The position numbers and the translations under genes were made by a program. This document shows positions 48,922-58,035 of a stretch of 64,000 nt of DNA, one piece after another; positions within the stretch are counted from its first letter, which is position 1; each line of letters opens with the position of its first letter. Origin of the DNA: Salinicola tamaricis (GTDB lineage: Bacteria; Pseudomonadota; Gammaproteobacteria; Pseudomonadales; Halomonadaceae); assembly GCF_003006155.1 (NCBI RefSeq), contig NZ_CP023559.1:3596001-3660000 (forward strand), written 5' to 3'. Below the pieces are notes generated by a model. The model worked only from the letters and a program-made list of their open reading frames with translations, searched no databases and was not told the DNA's origin.

Positions 48922-49441
48922 GCGTGTGGGTGCCTCGTTCCGGAATCACCAGATTGGCGAAGTTGCACGGACGGTGGCGGCTGTCGAGCTGCTCGCCGAG
49001 GATGCGGTCCCAACCGGTGCGGCAGGCGCCGGTGGAGCCGGGCAGGGCAAAGATCACGGTGCGATTGGCCAGGCCGCCGAGACAGCGGCTCTGCACCGTG
49101 GAACTGCCAATCTCCTCGAACGAGACCTGGCGGAACAGCTCGCCGAAGCCCTCGATATGCTTGTCGAGCAGCGGCGCTATTGCTTCCGGGGTCGAATCGC
49201 GCCCGGTGAAGCCGGTGCCACCCGTGGTCAGGATCACTTGCACCTCGGGGTCGGCGATCCAGGTGGCGACGACCGCGCGGATACGATAGACGTCATCCGG
49301 CACGATGCGCTTTTCGGCCAGGCGGTGGCCGGCCCCTTCGAGCCGCTCGACCAGGGTCTGGCCGGAGCGGTCGCTCTGCTCATCGCGGGTGTCGGAGACG
49401 GTCAACACCGCGATCGACAGCGGGATCAACGACTCGCTCAT
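48914..49441 (-). CDS. moaB: Molybdenum cofactor biosynthesis protein MoaB
   Basis: MoaB belongs to the MogA/MoaB family that adenylylates molybdopterin. [40 protein letters not shown] and [18 protein letters not shown] are the diagnostic motifs. The ATG at 49441 gives 175 residues; the 31-codon upstream extension overlaps the DUF1244 gene and was rejected. It is cotranscribed with moeA. Confidence 0.93.
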   Translation of the reverse strand: MSESLIPLSIAVLTVSDTRDEQSDRSGQTLVERLEGAGHRLAEKRIVPDDVYRIRAVVATWIADPEVQVILTTGGTGFTGRDSTPEAIAPLLDKHIEGFGELFRQVSFEEIGSSTVQSRCLGGLANRTVIFALPGSTGACRTGWDRILGEQLDSRHRPCNFANLVIPERGTHTHG

Positions 49442-49764
49442 GCATCCGCTCCGCCGTTGGCCTTGCGCTGTTGGCGCGCTTCCAGCGCGGCCAGCTGCGC
49501 ATCGCTGGCCGGCGCCTGATGATTGGCCTTCCACTCTGAGTAGGGCATGCCGTAGACGTATTCACGTGCGGCTTCATAGTCGAGCGTCTCACCGCGCTCT
49601 TCGGCGGCGCTCACCAGCCACTTGGAGAGGCAGTTGCGGCAGAAGTCGGCAAGGATCATCAGATCGATGTTCTGCACGTCCTTGTTAGCATCCAGGTGGC
49701 GCAGCAGGCGGCGGAAAGCGGCCGCCTCGAGTTCGGTCCGCGTGGCGTCGTCGAGATGTTGCAT
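49438..49764 (-). CDS. DUF1244 domain protein
   Basis: A 108-residue protein of the DUF1244 family, recognised by VQNIDLMILADFCRNCLSKWL and YEAAREYVYGMPYSEWKANHQ. The two Cys in FCRNCLSKW are strictly conserved in this family. Function is unknown. It overlaps moaB by 4 bp and may belong to the same transcript. Confidence 0.85.
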   Translation of the reverse strand: MQHLDDATRTELEAAAFRRLLRHLDANKDVQNIDLMILADFCRNCLSKWLVSAAEERGETLDYEAAREYVYGMPYSEWKANHQAPASDAQLAALEARQQRKANGGADA

Positions 49765-49851
49765 CGGTAGTGGGCTCCTCGGATCGGGAAAACGGGGTCT
49801 ATGGTCGGCATGGGCGGGCGAAGAAGGGGTCAGACAATCGGTGTCGCCTGA

Positions 49852-50484
49852 CTAGTCACCTTCGCCCGGCGTGCAGACCGACAGCACCACGGCATCGGTG
49901 TCGCTGGTGGAGACCAGCGCGTGGCCCATGTCGCTGTCGAAGTAGAGCGAATCGCCGGTGGCCATGGCGAGCGGTTCGTAGAATTCGGTGTAGATCAGGA
50001 TCTCGCCCTCCAGCACCATCAGGAACTCTTCGCCGGCGTGGCGCACCCACTCCTGGAATTCGTCGAAGCGGCGTGCCCGCACGATGGTCTTGAATGGCAC
50101 CATGCGTTTCTGCGCCAACTGCCAAGAGAGTAGTTCATGTTCGTAGGTGGGGGTGGGGTGCTGCTTACCATCGCCGCTGGGGGTGAGATCGCGCCGCCCG
50201 CGGGAGTGGGAGCGCGACTTGGCCGGGGTCAGCAGTTGCGGAAGATCGATGCCCAGCCCGGTGATCAGTTTCTGCACCGCACTGAAGGTGGGCGAGATCT
50301 GGTCGTTCTCGATCTTGGACAGGGTCGAACGTGCCAGCCCCGTGCGTGCGCTGACGTCGCCCAGGGTCCACTGGTTGGAGAGACGAATCTGCTTGAGCCG
50401 TTCACCCAGGCGCAGGGGCTCGACGAAGGGCTTGCGGCCCGAGGCGATGCGCAGCGCGGCATCCTGATCGTTGCTGGCGGCCAT
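49852..50484 (-). CDS. XRE-family regulator with C-terminal cupin domain
   Basis: An N-terminal helix-turn-helix (about residues 25-80: LGERLKQIRLSNQWTLGDVSARTGLARSTLSKIENDQISPTFSAVQKL) is joined by a basic linker to a cupin domain (FQEWVRHAGEEFLMVLEGEILIYTE, SLYFDSDMGHALVS). Proteins of this type control catabolic or stress genes in response to small ligands; the ligand here is unknown. The 210-residue length is typical (PuuR, SutR type). Confidence 0.87.
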   Translation of the reverse strand: MAASNDQDAALRIASGRKPFVEPLRLGERLKQIRLSNQWTLGDVSARTGLARSTLSKIENDQISPTFSAVQKLITGLGIDLPQLLTPAKSRSHSRGRRDLTPSGDGKQHPTPTYEHELLSWQLAQKRMVPFKTIVRARRFDEFQEWVRHAGEEFLMVLEGEILIYTEFYEPLAMATGDSLYFDSDMGHALVSTSDTDAVVLSVCTPGEGD

Positions 50485-50595
50485 GAAAATCTCTGTCTGG
50501 GTCGGTTTGGACCCAGAATATCACAGCGCCCCGGGCCGGCTCTGCCACATGACGACGTTGCGCGTGACGAGAGCGTCGCGGGAGCGGCAGTCGTT

Positions 50596-51530
50596 CTAGC
50601 CGGGATAGGGCTGGCCGAGCAGCGCGGTGATATGCGCTTCGACACTCAGCGGCAGCGCCTTGGGGTGATAGCCGCCCTCGAGTACCGACACCAGCTTGCC
50701 CCCGGCATAGCGACGGGCGATATCCATCGCCAGGTGGGTGATCCAGTAGAAATCGCCGTGCTCCAGCGCCAGTTCTCCCAGTGGATCTTCGCGGTGGGCA
50801 TCGAAGCCGCTGGAGAGCAGCACCAACTGCGGGCGATGGCGCTCCAGCGCCGGCAGCCAGTCACGCTCGATTGCCAGGCGGAAGTCACGGCTGCGGTGCC
50901 GGCGGGCAGCGCGGTGTTGACCACGTTGGGCCAGTCGCCTTCGAGGTAGCGCCAAGGATAGAACGCCTCCTGATAGCTGCTGCAGATCAGCACGTTCGGG
51001 TCGTCGTGAAAGATGTCCAGGGTGCCGTTGCCCTGATGGACATCGAAATCGAGGATAGCGATACGCTCCAGGCCATGCATGGCTCGTGCGTGCGCCGCGG
51101 CGACGGCGACGTTGTTGTAGAAACAGAAGCCCATCGCCATGGCACGTTCGGCGTGGTGCCCGGGAGGGCGCACGGCGCAGAAGACGTTGTCGGCGCGGTT
51201 ACCGCAGACCAGGTCGACACCCTTGATCGCGGCACCGGCAGCGAGCGCCGCCGCCTCGAGCGTCCACGGGCCCATGCGCGTGTCGTTATCCAGCGTCTGC
51301 AAGCCGTTTTGGGGACGCTGGCACGCGAGTGTTTCCAGGTAGTCTGGGGCGTGAACGCGGGCCAGAGCGAGCGGTTTCGCCGGCGGTGCTTCCGACTGCA
51401 TGGTCTGTTGCAGCAGGCCGCTGAGCATCAGGCGCTTGCGAATTACCTCGAGGCGCACGGGCGCTTCCGGATGCGAGCCGCCCATGTCGTGCCGAGCGAA
51501 GTCGGGATGCGTGAGGTACGACGTGATCAT
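50596..51530 (-). CDS. Histone-deacetylase family protein (one frame break)
   Basis: A zinc-dependent deacetylase of the HDAC/AcuC/acetoin-utilisation superfamily. HPEAPVRLEVIRKRL, the catalytic HH in RPPGHHAERAMAMGFCFYNNVAVAA, the zinc ligands in ILDFDVHQGNGT and the SSGFDAHREDPLG block are present. The frame changes near 50895, between VNTALPAGT and ERDWLPALERHRPQLVLL. The rejoined protein has about 310 residues. It is divergent from the acetyltransferase gene pat, 136 bp away, which suggests a function in reversible protein acetylation, although polyamine deacetylation is also known in this family. Confidence 0.85.
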
Positions 51531-51666
51531 CGGCGGTTTCGACCCTCCGGGGCGCTGACGTGCTGGGGTACCCACCCCGTGGGGTCGGGCGGTATGGCTA
51601 AATCCAGACCAGGGCTCAACGCGGGAGCGCTGAGCGTGTAGGGTTGAAATAACCATAACCCGAGCC

Positions 51667-54453
51667 GTGAGGTCCACCGTGGCCACGCAATTCCTGCGTC
51701 GATTTTTCGCGCCCCAGTCACTGGTCGTGATCGGAGCGTCCCCCAAGCCCGAGTCGCTGGGAGGAGTGGTATTGCGCAATCTGCTGGAAGGGCAGTTCGA
51801 CAAGCCGCTCTGGACGGTCAACCCGCGCGGTTATGCCGACGTGCATGGTGTCGAGTGCCTGCGCCGCATTGCCGATCTGCCGCGCCCACCCGATCTCGCC
51901 GTGATCTGCTCGCCGCTACGCAGCCTGCCCAAAGTGATCGACGATTTGAGTGCGATCGGGGTGCGTGCTGCACTCATTCTTTCCGGAGGCGCCTCGCTCG
52001 AACGCGAGGCGTCTTTGCGTGGGCGCCTGCAAAAGGCGATCCGGCGTTCTGGCATGCGCGTGCTGGGGCCGGAGTGCCTGGGCGTGGCGGTACCCTCCTG
52101 GCGGCTCAACGCCACCTATGCCGCGCAGCCGATCGCCGACGGCAGCGTCGCCTACCTGGGACAGTCGGGTATGCTCGGCAATGCCATGATCGACTGGGCG
52201 GCGGGGCGCGAAGTGGGGTTCTCGCACCTGGTCACCCTCGGCGACAGCCTCGATGTACGCCTGCCCGATGTCATCGATTATCTCAATCTCTCCAGCAAGT
52301 GCCGGGCGTTGCTGCTGCACCTGGAGAGCATCCGCAATGCGCGCCACTTCATGACCGCCCTGCGCGACGCCTCGCGCAATCGTCTCGTGCTGGCGATCAA
52401 GAGCGGTCGTACGCCCCAGGCCACCCTGGATCAACTGCCGGAAACGCCCGGTATCGAACGCCGCGATGCGGTGATCGAGGCCGCCCTGGCGCGGGCCGGG
52501 GTGGTACGGGTGGAGGACTCCGACGAGCTGTTCGACGCGCTGGAGACGCTCTCCCGACTCAAGCCGCCGCGGGGTGACCGGCTGGCGATCGTCTCCAACG
52601 GCGTGGGGCCGGCACTGCTGGCGATCGACAAGCTGATCGACGGTGGGGGCCAGCTGGCGGAGTTCGGCGAGGCCACGGTAGCGGCACTGCTCGAGGCGGG
52701 GCTCGATGTCAGCCGGCCGGGGCGTAACCCGATCGATCTCGGCGGCTCGGCGACCCCCGCCGACTATCTGGCGGCGCTGGATATCGTCACCCGCGACCCC
52801 GAAGTGGATGCGGTGCTGGTGCTCCACGCGCCGACCCGGCTGGCACCGGCGCAAGCCACCGCCGAGGCGCTGATCGCGGCCCGGCAACGTTATCGTCATC
52901 GGCTGCTGGTGAGCTGGATGGGCCTCAAGGAGGCGCTGGTGGCCCGGGCGGCTTTCAATCGTGCCGGTATTCCCAGCTATCTGTCGCCGGAGAAAGCGGT
53001 ACGCGCCTTCCTGCACCTGGTGCGCTATCGCCGGGTACAGGCGCTGCTCCACGAGACGCCGCCTTCGCTGCCGTTCGACTCCAGCCCCGAGATCCGCCAA
53101 CGCTGCCATGCGCTGATCGACGCGTCGCTGAGCCGCGGGCGTGATCGCCTGACGCACGAAGAGACCGCCCAAGTGCTCACCGCCTACGGCATCGAGAGCG
53201 CACCCGGTCGCTATGTGGCGGATTTCGAGGAGGCAGAGCGCGCCACCCAGACACTGCCGGGCCCATGGGCGGTCAAGGTGGTACATCGCGACAACTGCGA
53301 GCCATTTCGCTACTGGCGGGAAGCCTCGCGTCAGACCAGTGCGCTGGCCCAGGACCTGGAGCAGCCCGGCAGCGTGGTCGACGCGGTGGTGCGGCTGGGA
53401 GAGCGGATCGCCGAAACGCTGCCGCAGAGCCCCATCTACAGCTATTGCCTGCAGACCATGCAGCGTGGCAAGGGCTCCTGGCAGCTGAGCGCCGGTATCA
53501 CCCGCGACCCCGAGCTGGGTCCGGTGATCGTCTTCGGCAGCGGCGGCTACAAGATCGATGTGATGGCGGATCGCCAGATCGCGCTACCCCCGCTCAACAT
53601 GCGCTTGGCCGAGGAGCTGATCGATCGGACTCGTGCCGGGCGGCTGATTCGCGCCCACAGCGAGGATGCCGCGGCGGAGATCACTCAGGTCGCGCAGCTG
53701 CTGGTCAAGCTGTCACAGATGGCGGCGGATCTGCCACGGCTGAAGGGGCTCGAACTCAACCCTTTGCTGCTCAATCGCGATGGGCTCACTGCGGTCGACT
53801 TCGCCCTCGATCTGGGTGAGCGCGCGGTGCAGGCGATCATGCCTTACCCCGAAGAGCTGCGTGAGACGGTGACGCTGGCGGGTGGCGAGGTCGAAGTGCG
53901 GCCGATCCGCGGCGAAGACGCCCCCTTGATCACCCAGTTCCATACCCGGCTCTCGGAGCAGAGCATTCGCTACCGCTATTTCCATCACAAGGCGGTGCTG
54001 TCGATGCGCGAGCTGGCTCAGCTCAGCCAGATCAATTACGACCGCCAGATGGCGTTCATTGCGGTTCGCCGTTCGCCGCCTTTAGAGGCTGACGAGGGGC
54101 AGTCGATGGCGCAGGAAAAGAGAGACCGTGAGGAGATGCTCGGCGTGGTCCGGGTGTGGAACGATCCCGACAATATCCGTACCGAATTCTCGATCATTGT
54201 GCGTGATGATCTCCACGGTATCGGGCTCGGGCGGCTACTGATGGAGAAGATGATTCGCTATAGCCGGCAGGTGGGCACCCTGGTCATGGTCGGCACCGTG
54301 ATGACCGACAACCTGCCTATGCGACGGCTGCTCAAGCAGCTGGGATTCACGCTCGTCACCAATCTGGAGGAGGGTGTGATCGACGCGACGCTGAAGCTCA
54401 ATGCGCCGCAGAGTGAATGGCAGCGCCACCGTCTGGAGGCGGCGCTGGATTGA
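51667..54453 (+). CDS. pat: Protein lysine acetyltransferase Pat (acyl-CoA synthetase fused to GNAT)
   Basis: A 928-residue protein of the PatZ/YfiQ type. The first about 700 residues form an ADP-forming acyl-CoA synthetase-like region: SLVVIGASPKPESLGGVVLRNL (CoA-binding), AYLGQSGMLGNAMIDWAAG, then an ATP-grasp region with KVVHRDNCEPFRY and LELNPLL. The last about 170 residues are a GNAT domain, with DDLHGIGLGRLLMEKMIRYS as the acetyl-CoA loop. Family members acetylate and inactivate acetyl-CoA synthetase. GTG at 51667 or GTG at 51679 may be the start. Confidence 0.92.
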   Translation: MRSTVATQFLRRFFAPQSLVVIGASPKPESLGGVVLRNLLEGQFDKPLWTVNPRGYADVHGVECLRRIADLPRPPDLAVICSPLRSLPKVIDDLSAIGVRAALILSGGASLEREASLRGRLQKAIRRSGMRVLGPECLGVAVPSWRLNATYAAQPIADGSVAYLGQSGMLGNAMIDWAAGREVGFSHLVTLGDSLDVRLPDVIDYLNLSSKCRALLLHLESIRNARHFMTALRDASRNRLVLAIKSGRTPQATLDQLPETPGIERRDAVIEAALARAGVVRVEDSDELFDALETLSRLKPPRGDRLAIVSNGVGPALLAIDKLIDGGGQLAEFGEATVAALLEAGLDVSRPGRNPIDLGGSATPADYLAALDIVTRDPEVDAVLVLHAPTRLAPAQATAEALIAARQRYRHRLLVSWMGLKEALVARAAFNRAGIPSYLSPEKAVRAFLHLVRYRRVQALLHETPPSLPFDSSPEIRQRCHALIDASLSRGRDRLTHEETAQVLTAYGIESAPGRYVADFEEAERATQTLPGPWAVKVVHRDNCEPFRYWREASRQTSALAQDLEQPGSVVDAVVRLGERIAETLPQSPIYSYCLQTMQRGKGSWQLSAGITRDPELGPVIVFGSGGYKIDVMADRQIALPPLNMRLAEELIDRTRAGRLIRAHSEDAAAEITQVAQLLVKLSQMAADLPRLKGLELNPLLLNRDGLTAVDFALDLGERAVQAIMPYPEELRETVTLAGGEVEVRPIRGEDAPLITQFHTRLSEQSIRYRYFHHKAVLSMRELAQLSQINYDRQMAFIAVRRSPPLEADEGQSMAQEKRDREEMLGVVRVWNDPDNIRTEFSIIVRDDLHGIGLGRLLMEKMIRYSRQVGTLVMVGTVMTDNLPMRRLLKQLGFTLVTNLEEGVIDATLKLNAPQSEWQRHRLEAALD

Positions 54454-54809
54454 TGCCGGCTGAAGCGCGACGCGTCGCGTCGATGCCGGCGATGTTGCCA
54501 CCCAGGGTTTGGACGAAAAGCCGGTGAGCGCAGCAGCTTTCGCACGGCGCCTGGGAGGCTAGCGCAGAAGAGGGGGGAGAGACCGAGCGCCACGCTATCG
54601 TGCGCCAGCAGAAATGACGCCTTGAATGAGTTTCCAATTACAAATCATCGTCGTTTGAAGGGTTTTTCATAATTTCGTATGATGCGACCGGGCCGAGCGC
54701 GTGTAAGCCATCAGAAACACTGCGTATCCAAAGCAACACAGTGTGTCTTCGGCGGCCTTTTGGTGACACTCGCGCGGGACCTTTTTGCTCAGCCAAACCA
54801 GGCCACAAA
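54454..54809 (+). promoter_or_regulatory. proV promoter region
   Basis: A strong promoter lies at 54655-54683: -35 TTGAAG (54655-54660), a 17-base spacer and -10 TATGAT (54678-54683). The AT-rich stretch around it stands out from the GC-rich surroundings. The leader to the proV ATG is about 120 bases. The first 180 bases of the gap, after pat, contain no gene or terminator that I can recognise. Confidence 0.7.
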
Positions 54810-56012
54810 ATGACAAACGCACAGCAAGCCAAGATTCAAGTTCGTAACTTGAGCAAGGTGTTTGGTAGCGACACCAAGAAAGCGCTCCAACTACGTGACC
54901 AGGGACTCAACCGATCCCAGATTCTGGAGCAAACGGGGCAGACACTCGGCCTTTCCAATATCGATTTCGACGTTCATGAGGGCGAGCTCCTGGTCATCAT
55001 GGGGCTCTCGGGGTCAGGCAAGTCCACCCTCATCCGCTGTCTCAACCGTCTCATCGAGCCCACCGAGGGCGATATCATCATCGACGGGGAGAACATCCCC
55101 CAACTGAGCGAGAAGGCGCTGCTGCAGTGCCGTCGCAAGCACTTCTCGATGGTGTTCCAGAACTTCGCGCTGTTTCCCCACCGTACCGTGCGCATGAATG
55201 CCGAGTATGGGCTCGAGATTCGCGGCATCCCCAAGGAAGAGCGGGCCAAGAAGGCGGCCGATGCGCTCAAGCAGGTCGGGCTCGAAGGCTGGGAGGACTC
55301 CTACCCCAATCAGCTCTCCGGCGGCATGCAGCAGCGTGTCGGCCTGGCCCGGGCGCTGGCCAACGACTCCAGCGTACTGCTGATGGACGAGGCCTTCTCG
55401 GCGCTGGACCCACTGATTCGGCGTGACATGCAGCAGGAGCTTATCGAGCTTCAGCATCGCATGCAGAAGACCACTATCTTCATTACCCACGATCTCGACG
55501 AGGCGCTCAATATCGGCGACCGCATCATCCTGCTGCGTGACGGTGAGGAGGTGCAGATCGGTACCCCCGAAGAGATCCTCACCTCTCCGGCCGACGACTA
55601 CGTGGCGCGCTTCACTCAGGGGGTCGACAGGTCGCGGGTAGTGACGGCACGCCGGGCCATGCGCCCGGTACGGGCGACTGCCCGCATCGAAGACGGCCCG
55701 CGTACCGTGCTGCGCAAGATGGTCGAGAGCAGTCTCGACTCGATCTATGTGATCGATCGGGAGCGCAAGCTGCTGGGCGTCGTCGATGCCGAGAAAGCCG
55801 ACGAAGCGGCCAAGGCCGGCGCGGATTCGATTCGTGAGCTGATCGATGACGACTATCCCTGCGTCGGGCCGGACGAATCGCTCTCCCGACTCTATTCCAT
55901 GTTCACCAAGCGCCACTGTCCGATTGCCGTGGTCGACGAGGAGCAGCGGCTGCTCGGTGTGGTGGTCAAGGGCGCAGTACTCGAACAACTGGCGACGGCG
56001 GGAGAGGCATAA
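54810..56012 (+). CDS. proV: Glycine betaine/proline ABC transporter ATPase ProV
   Basis: ProV energises uptake of glycine betaine and related osmoprotectants. The 400-residue protein shows the OpuA/ProV-type N-terminus (LSKVFGSDTKKALQL), Walker A (GLSGSGKST, residues 65-73), LSGGMQQRVGLARALA, Walker B (LLMDEAFSALDPLIRRDMQQELIEL) and a C-terminal tandem CBS module (SSLDSIYVIDRERKLLGVVD, HCPIAVVDEEQRLLGVV). The module senses ionic strength in OpuA homologues. First gene of proVWX; fits a halophile. Confidence 0.95.
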   Translation: MTNAQQAKIQVRNLSKVFGSDTKKALQLRDQGLNRSQILEQTGQTLGLSNIDFDVHEGELLVIMGLSGSGKSTLIRCLNRLIEPTEGDIIIDGENIPQLSEKALLQCRRKHFSMVFQNFALFPHRTVRMNAEYGLEIRGIPKEERAKKAADALKQVGLEGWEDSYPNQLSGGMQQRVGLARALANDSSVLLMDEAFSALDPLIRRDMQQELIELQHRMQKTTIFITHDLDEALNIGDRIILLRDGEEVQIGTPEEILTSPADDYVARFTQGVDRSRVVTARRAMRPVRATARIEDGPRTVLRKMVESSLDSIYVIDRERKLLGVVDAEKADEAAKAGADSIRELIDDDYPCVGPDESLSRLYSMFTKRHCPIAVVDEEQRLLGVVVKGAVLEQLATAGEA

Positions 56013-56855
56013 ATGAACTTCGAGATCCCAAGAATCCCGCTCGGTAGTTGGATCGAGAGCGGCCTGAACTTTTTGACCACTGAGTTCTCCGGCGTGACGC
56101 GGGCTATCTCGCGAACCACCCAGGCGGGCATCAATCTGCTCAACGACGGTCTGATGTGGTTGCCTGAGTGGGCCTTGCTGGGACTGATCGTGCTGCTGTG
56201 CTGGCGGCTCAGCGGGCGTCGGCTCGCCATCGGGGCGGCGCTGGGTCTGGCGCTGATCTGGAATCTGGGTCTGTGGAACCCGATGATCCAGACGCTGACC
56301 CTGGTGGTGATCGCCACGCTGGTAGCGGTAGTCATCGCGTTGCCGCTGGGAATTCTGGCTGCGGTCTCCGATCGCTTCTATCGTGTGATCATGCCGGTGC
56401 TGGATTTCATGCAGACGATGCCGGCCTTCGTCTACCTGATTCCGGCGATTCCGTTTTTCGGCATCGGCTCGGTCTCCGGCATCTTCGCCACGGTCATCTT
56501 TGCGATGCCGCCGGCGATTCGCTTCACCACCCTGGGGATCCGCCAGGTGCCCACGGAGCTGGTCGAGGCCGCGGATGCCTTCGGCTCGACCCGGACTCAG
56601 AAGCTGGTCAAGGTGCAGCTGCCGCTGTCGCTGCCGACCCTGATGGGCGGTATCAACCAGACCATCATGCTGTCGCTGTCGATGGTGGTGATCGCCGCCA
56701 TGATCGGTGCCAACGGTCTGGGTAGCGAAGTGTGGCGGGCGATCCAGCGCCTGCGCCCGGGTGACGGTTTCGAGGCGGGTCTCGCGGTGGTCATCATGGC
56801 CATGCTGTTAGACCGTCTGACCCAGTCGTTCCGGGGGCGCAAGCGGGCCAAGTGA
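56013..56855 (+). CDS. proW: Glycine betaine/proline ABC transporter permease ProW
   Basis: The membrane subunit of the betaine importer. The 280-residue protein has a polar N-terminus (residues 1-45) and seven hydrophobic segments. The EAA-type loop EAADAFGSTRTQKLVKVQLPLSLPTLMGGINQTIMLSLSMVVIAAMIG is highly characteristic of ProW/OpuAB. The ATG follows the proV stop directly (TAAATG), so the two genes are coupled. Confidence 0.95.
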   Translation: MNFEIPRIPLGSWIESGLNFLTTEFSGVTRAISRTTQAGINLLNDGLMWLPEWALLGLIVLLCWRLSGRRLAIGAALGLALIWNLGLWNPMIQTLTLVVIATLVAVVIALPLGILAAVSDRFYRVIMPVLDFMQTMPAFVYLIPAIPFFGIGSVSGIFATVIFAMPPAIRFTTLGIRQVPTELVEAADAFGSTRTQKLVKVQLPLSLPTLMGGINQTIMLSLSMVVIAAMIGANGLGSEVWRAIQRLRPGDGFEAGLAVVIMAMLLDRLTQSFRGRKRAK

Positions 56856-56860
56856 CGCTG

Positions 56861-56884
56861 CGCCGCCGGCCGCAGCCGGCGGCG
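56861..56884 (+). promoter_or_regulatory. Stable hairpin between proW and proX
   Basis: A perfect 10-bp GC stem (CGCCGCCGGC with GCCGGCGGCG) has a CGCA loop and starts 5 bases after the proW stop in a 186-bp gap. There is no T-run. Such hairpins often protect the 3' end of the upstream message or reduce read-through, allowing different levels of permease and binding protein. No separate proX promoter is obvious. Confidence 0.5.
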
Positions 56885-57041
56885 TGGCCAGCCGAGTTCG
56901 GCGCGTCGGCTTCGGCCGTCGCGAACGCTGCTGCCGGCAGCCCCGGGTCACGGCCCAGCCGTAACCCGGATCGGTACCGAGCGTTAGTGCGTCAAGCAAG
57001 TCAGTACGTCAAGCCAAACCAAGCACAAGAAGGGAAAGTCG

Positions 57042-57932
57042 ATGACACGCAATCTACTGTCGCAATCGGTTCGTTACACCATGCTCGCCATGGCCGCGGG
57101 GGTCAGTCTCAGCGCGGGTGCCGCCCAGGCCGAGGAGAACAAGGGCACGATCAACCTCGCCTATGTGGAGTGGGCATCGGAAGTCGCTTCCACCAACGTG
57201 GTGCGCGCAGTGCTCGAGCAGGAGGGCTACAAGGTCAACATGGATTCGCTCTCCGCTGCGGTGATGTGGCAGGCGGTGGGCACCGGCGATGCCGATGCCA
57301 TCGTCGCCGCCTGGCTGCCGACCACCCACGGAGACTATCTGGCCAAGGTGAAGGACAAGGTCGAGGACCTCGGTCCCAATCTCGATGGCACCAAGCTGGG
57401 GCTGGTAGTGCCCGAGTACACCTATGAGAAGGTCTCCTCGATCGCCGATCTCAACGCGAATGCGGATCTCTTCGATGACAAGATCGTGGGCATCGATCCG
57501 GGCGCCGGCCTGATGTCGATGACCGAAAAAGCGATGAAGGATTACGACATCGACAACCTCTCGCTGCAGTCGAGCAGTGGCGCAGCAATGACCTCGGCGC
57601 TGGGTAACGCGATCAAGAACCATGAGAACATCGTGGTCACCGGCTGGACCCCGCACTGGATGTTCGCGCGCTGGGACCTGAAGTATCTCGAAGATCCCAA
57701 GAAAGCCTACGGCGACGCCGAGCACATCAACACTGTCGTTCACAAGGGGCTCAAGGAGCGTATGCCGCAGGCCTACGCGATCCTCGACAACTTCTACTGG
57801 ACGCCGGAGCAGATGAGCGAGGTGATGCTGATGAACCAGGAGCCGGGTAGCGACCCGTACGCGAATGCCAAGAAGTGGGTCAGCGAGCATCCCGATGTGG
57901 TCAAGAAGTGGACCGAGGGCACTGCCGAGTAA
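57042..57932 (+). CDS. proX: Glycine betaine-binding periplasmic protein ProX
   Basis: ProX binds betaine in the periplasm. The 296-residue precursor has a signal peptide (about residues 1-30, ending AGAAQA). The OpuAC fold is seen in TINLAYVEWASEVASTNVVRAVLEQEGYKV, the MWQAVGTGDADAIVAAWLP segment and VVTGWTPHWMFARWDLKYLEDP, whose Trp residues form the aromatic cage. A good ribosome-binding site (AAGGGA) precedes the ATG. A terminator follows. Confidence 0.95.
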   Translation: MTRNLLSQSVRYTMLAMAAGVSLSAGAAQAEENKGTINLAYVEWASEVASTNVVRAVLEQEGYKVNMDSLSAAVMWQAVGTGDADAIVAAWLPTTHGDYLAKVKDKVEDLGPNLDGTKLGLVVPEYTYEKVSSIADLNANADLFDDKIVGIDPGAGLMSMTEKAMKDYDIDNLSLQSSSGAAMTSALGNAIKNHENIVVTGWTPHWMFARWDLKYLEDPKKAYGDAEHINTVVHKGLKERMPQAYAILDNFYWTPEQMSEVMLMNQEPGSDPYANAKKWVSEHPDVVKKWTEGTAE

Positions 57933-57955
57933 GCTGGCGGTCGGGTTCGAACCAG

Positions 57956-57987
57956 AACGCCCGGTCGTTGCGACCGGGCGTTTTTTT
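57956..57987 (+). terminator. Intrinsic terminator after proX
   Basis: A 12-bp stem (AACGCCCGGTCG with CGACCGGGCGTT) has a TTG loop and is followed by a run of T. It closes the proVWX operon. Confidence 0.95.
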
Positions 57988-58035
57988 CTGACTGGCGCTA
58001 TCGGCCCTGGGGCGTCGGTACGGGCGACGAGTGCC

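Noticed and set aside
51916..53286. 456-codon minus-strand open frame opposite pat
   Set aside because: It is antisense to a clear Pat coding region and has no domain-like pattern.
55014..55988. 324-codon minus-strand open frame opposite proV
   Set aside because: It is a shadow of proV with Arg/His/Gly-rich sequence.
57054..58035. C-terminal extension of the pdxH frame antisense to proX
   Set aside because: It arises from the out-of-phase pdxH stop. The extension mirrors proX and is not conserved protein.
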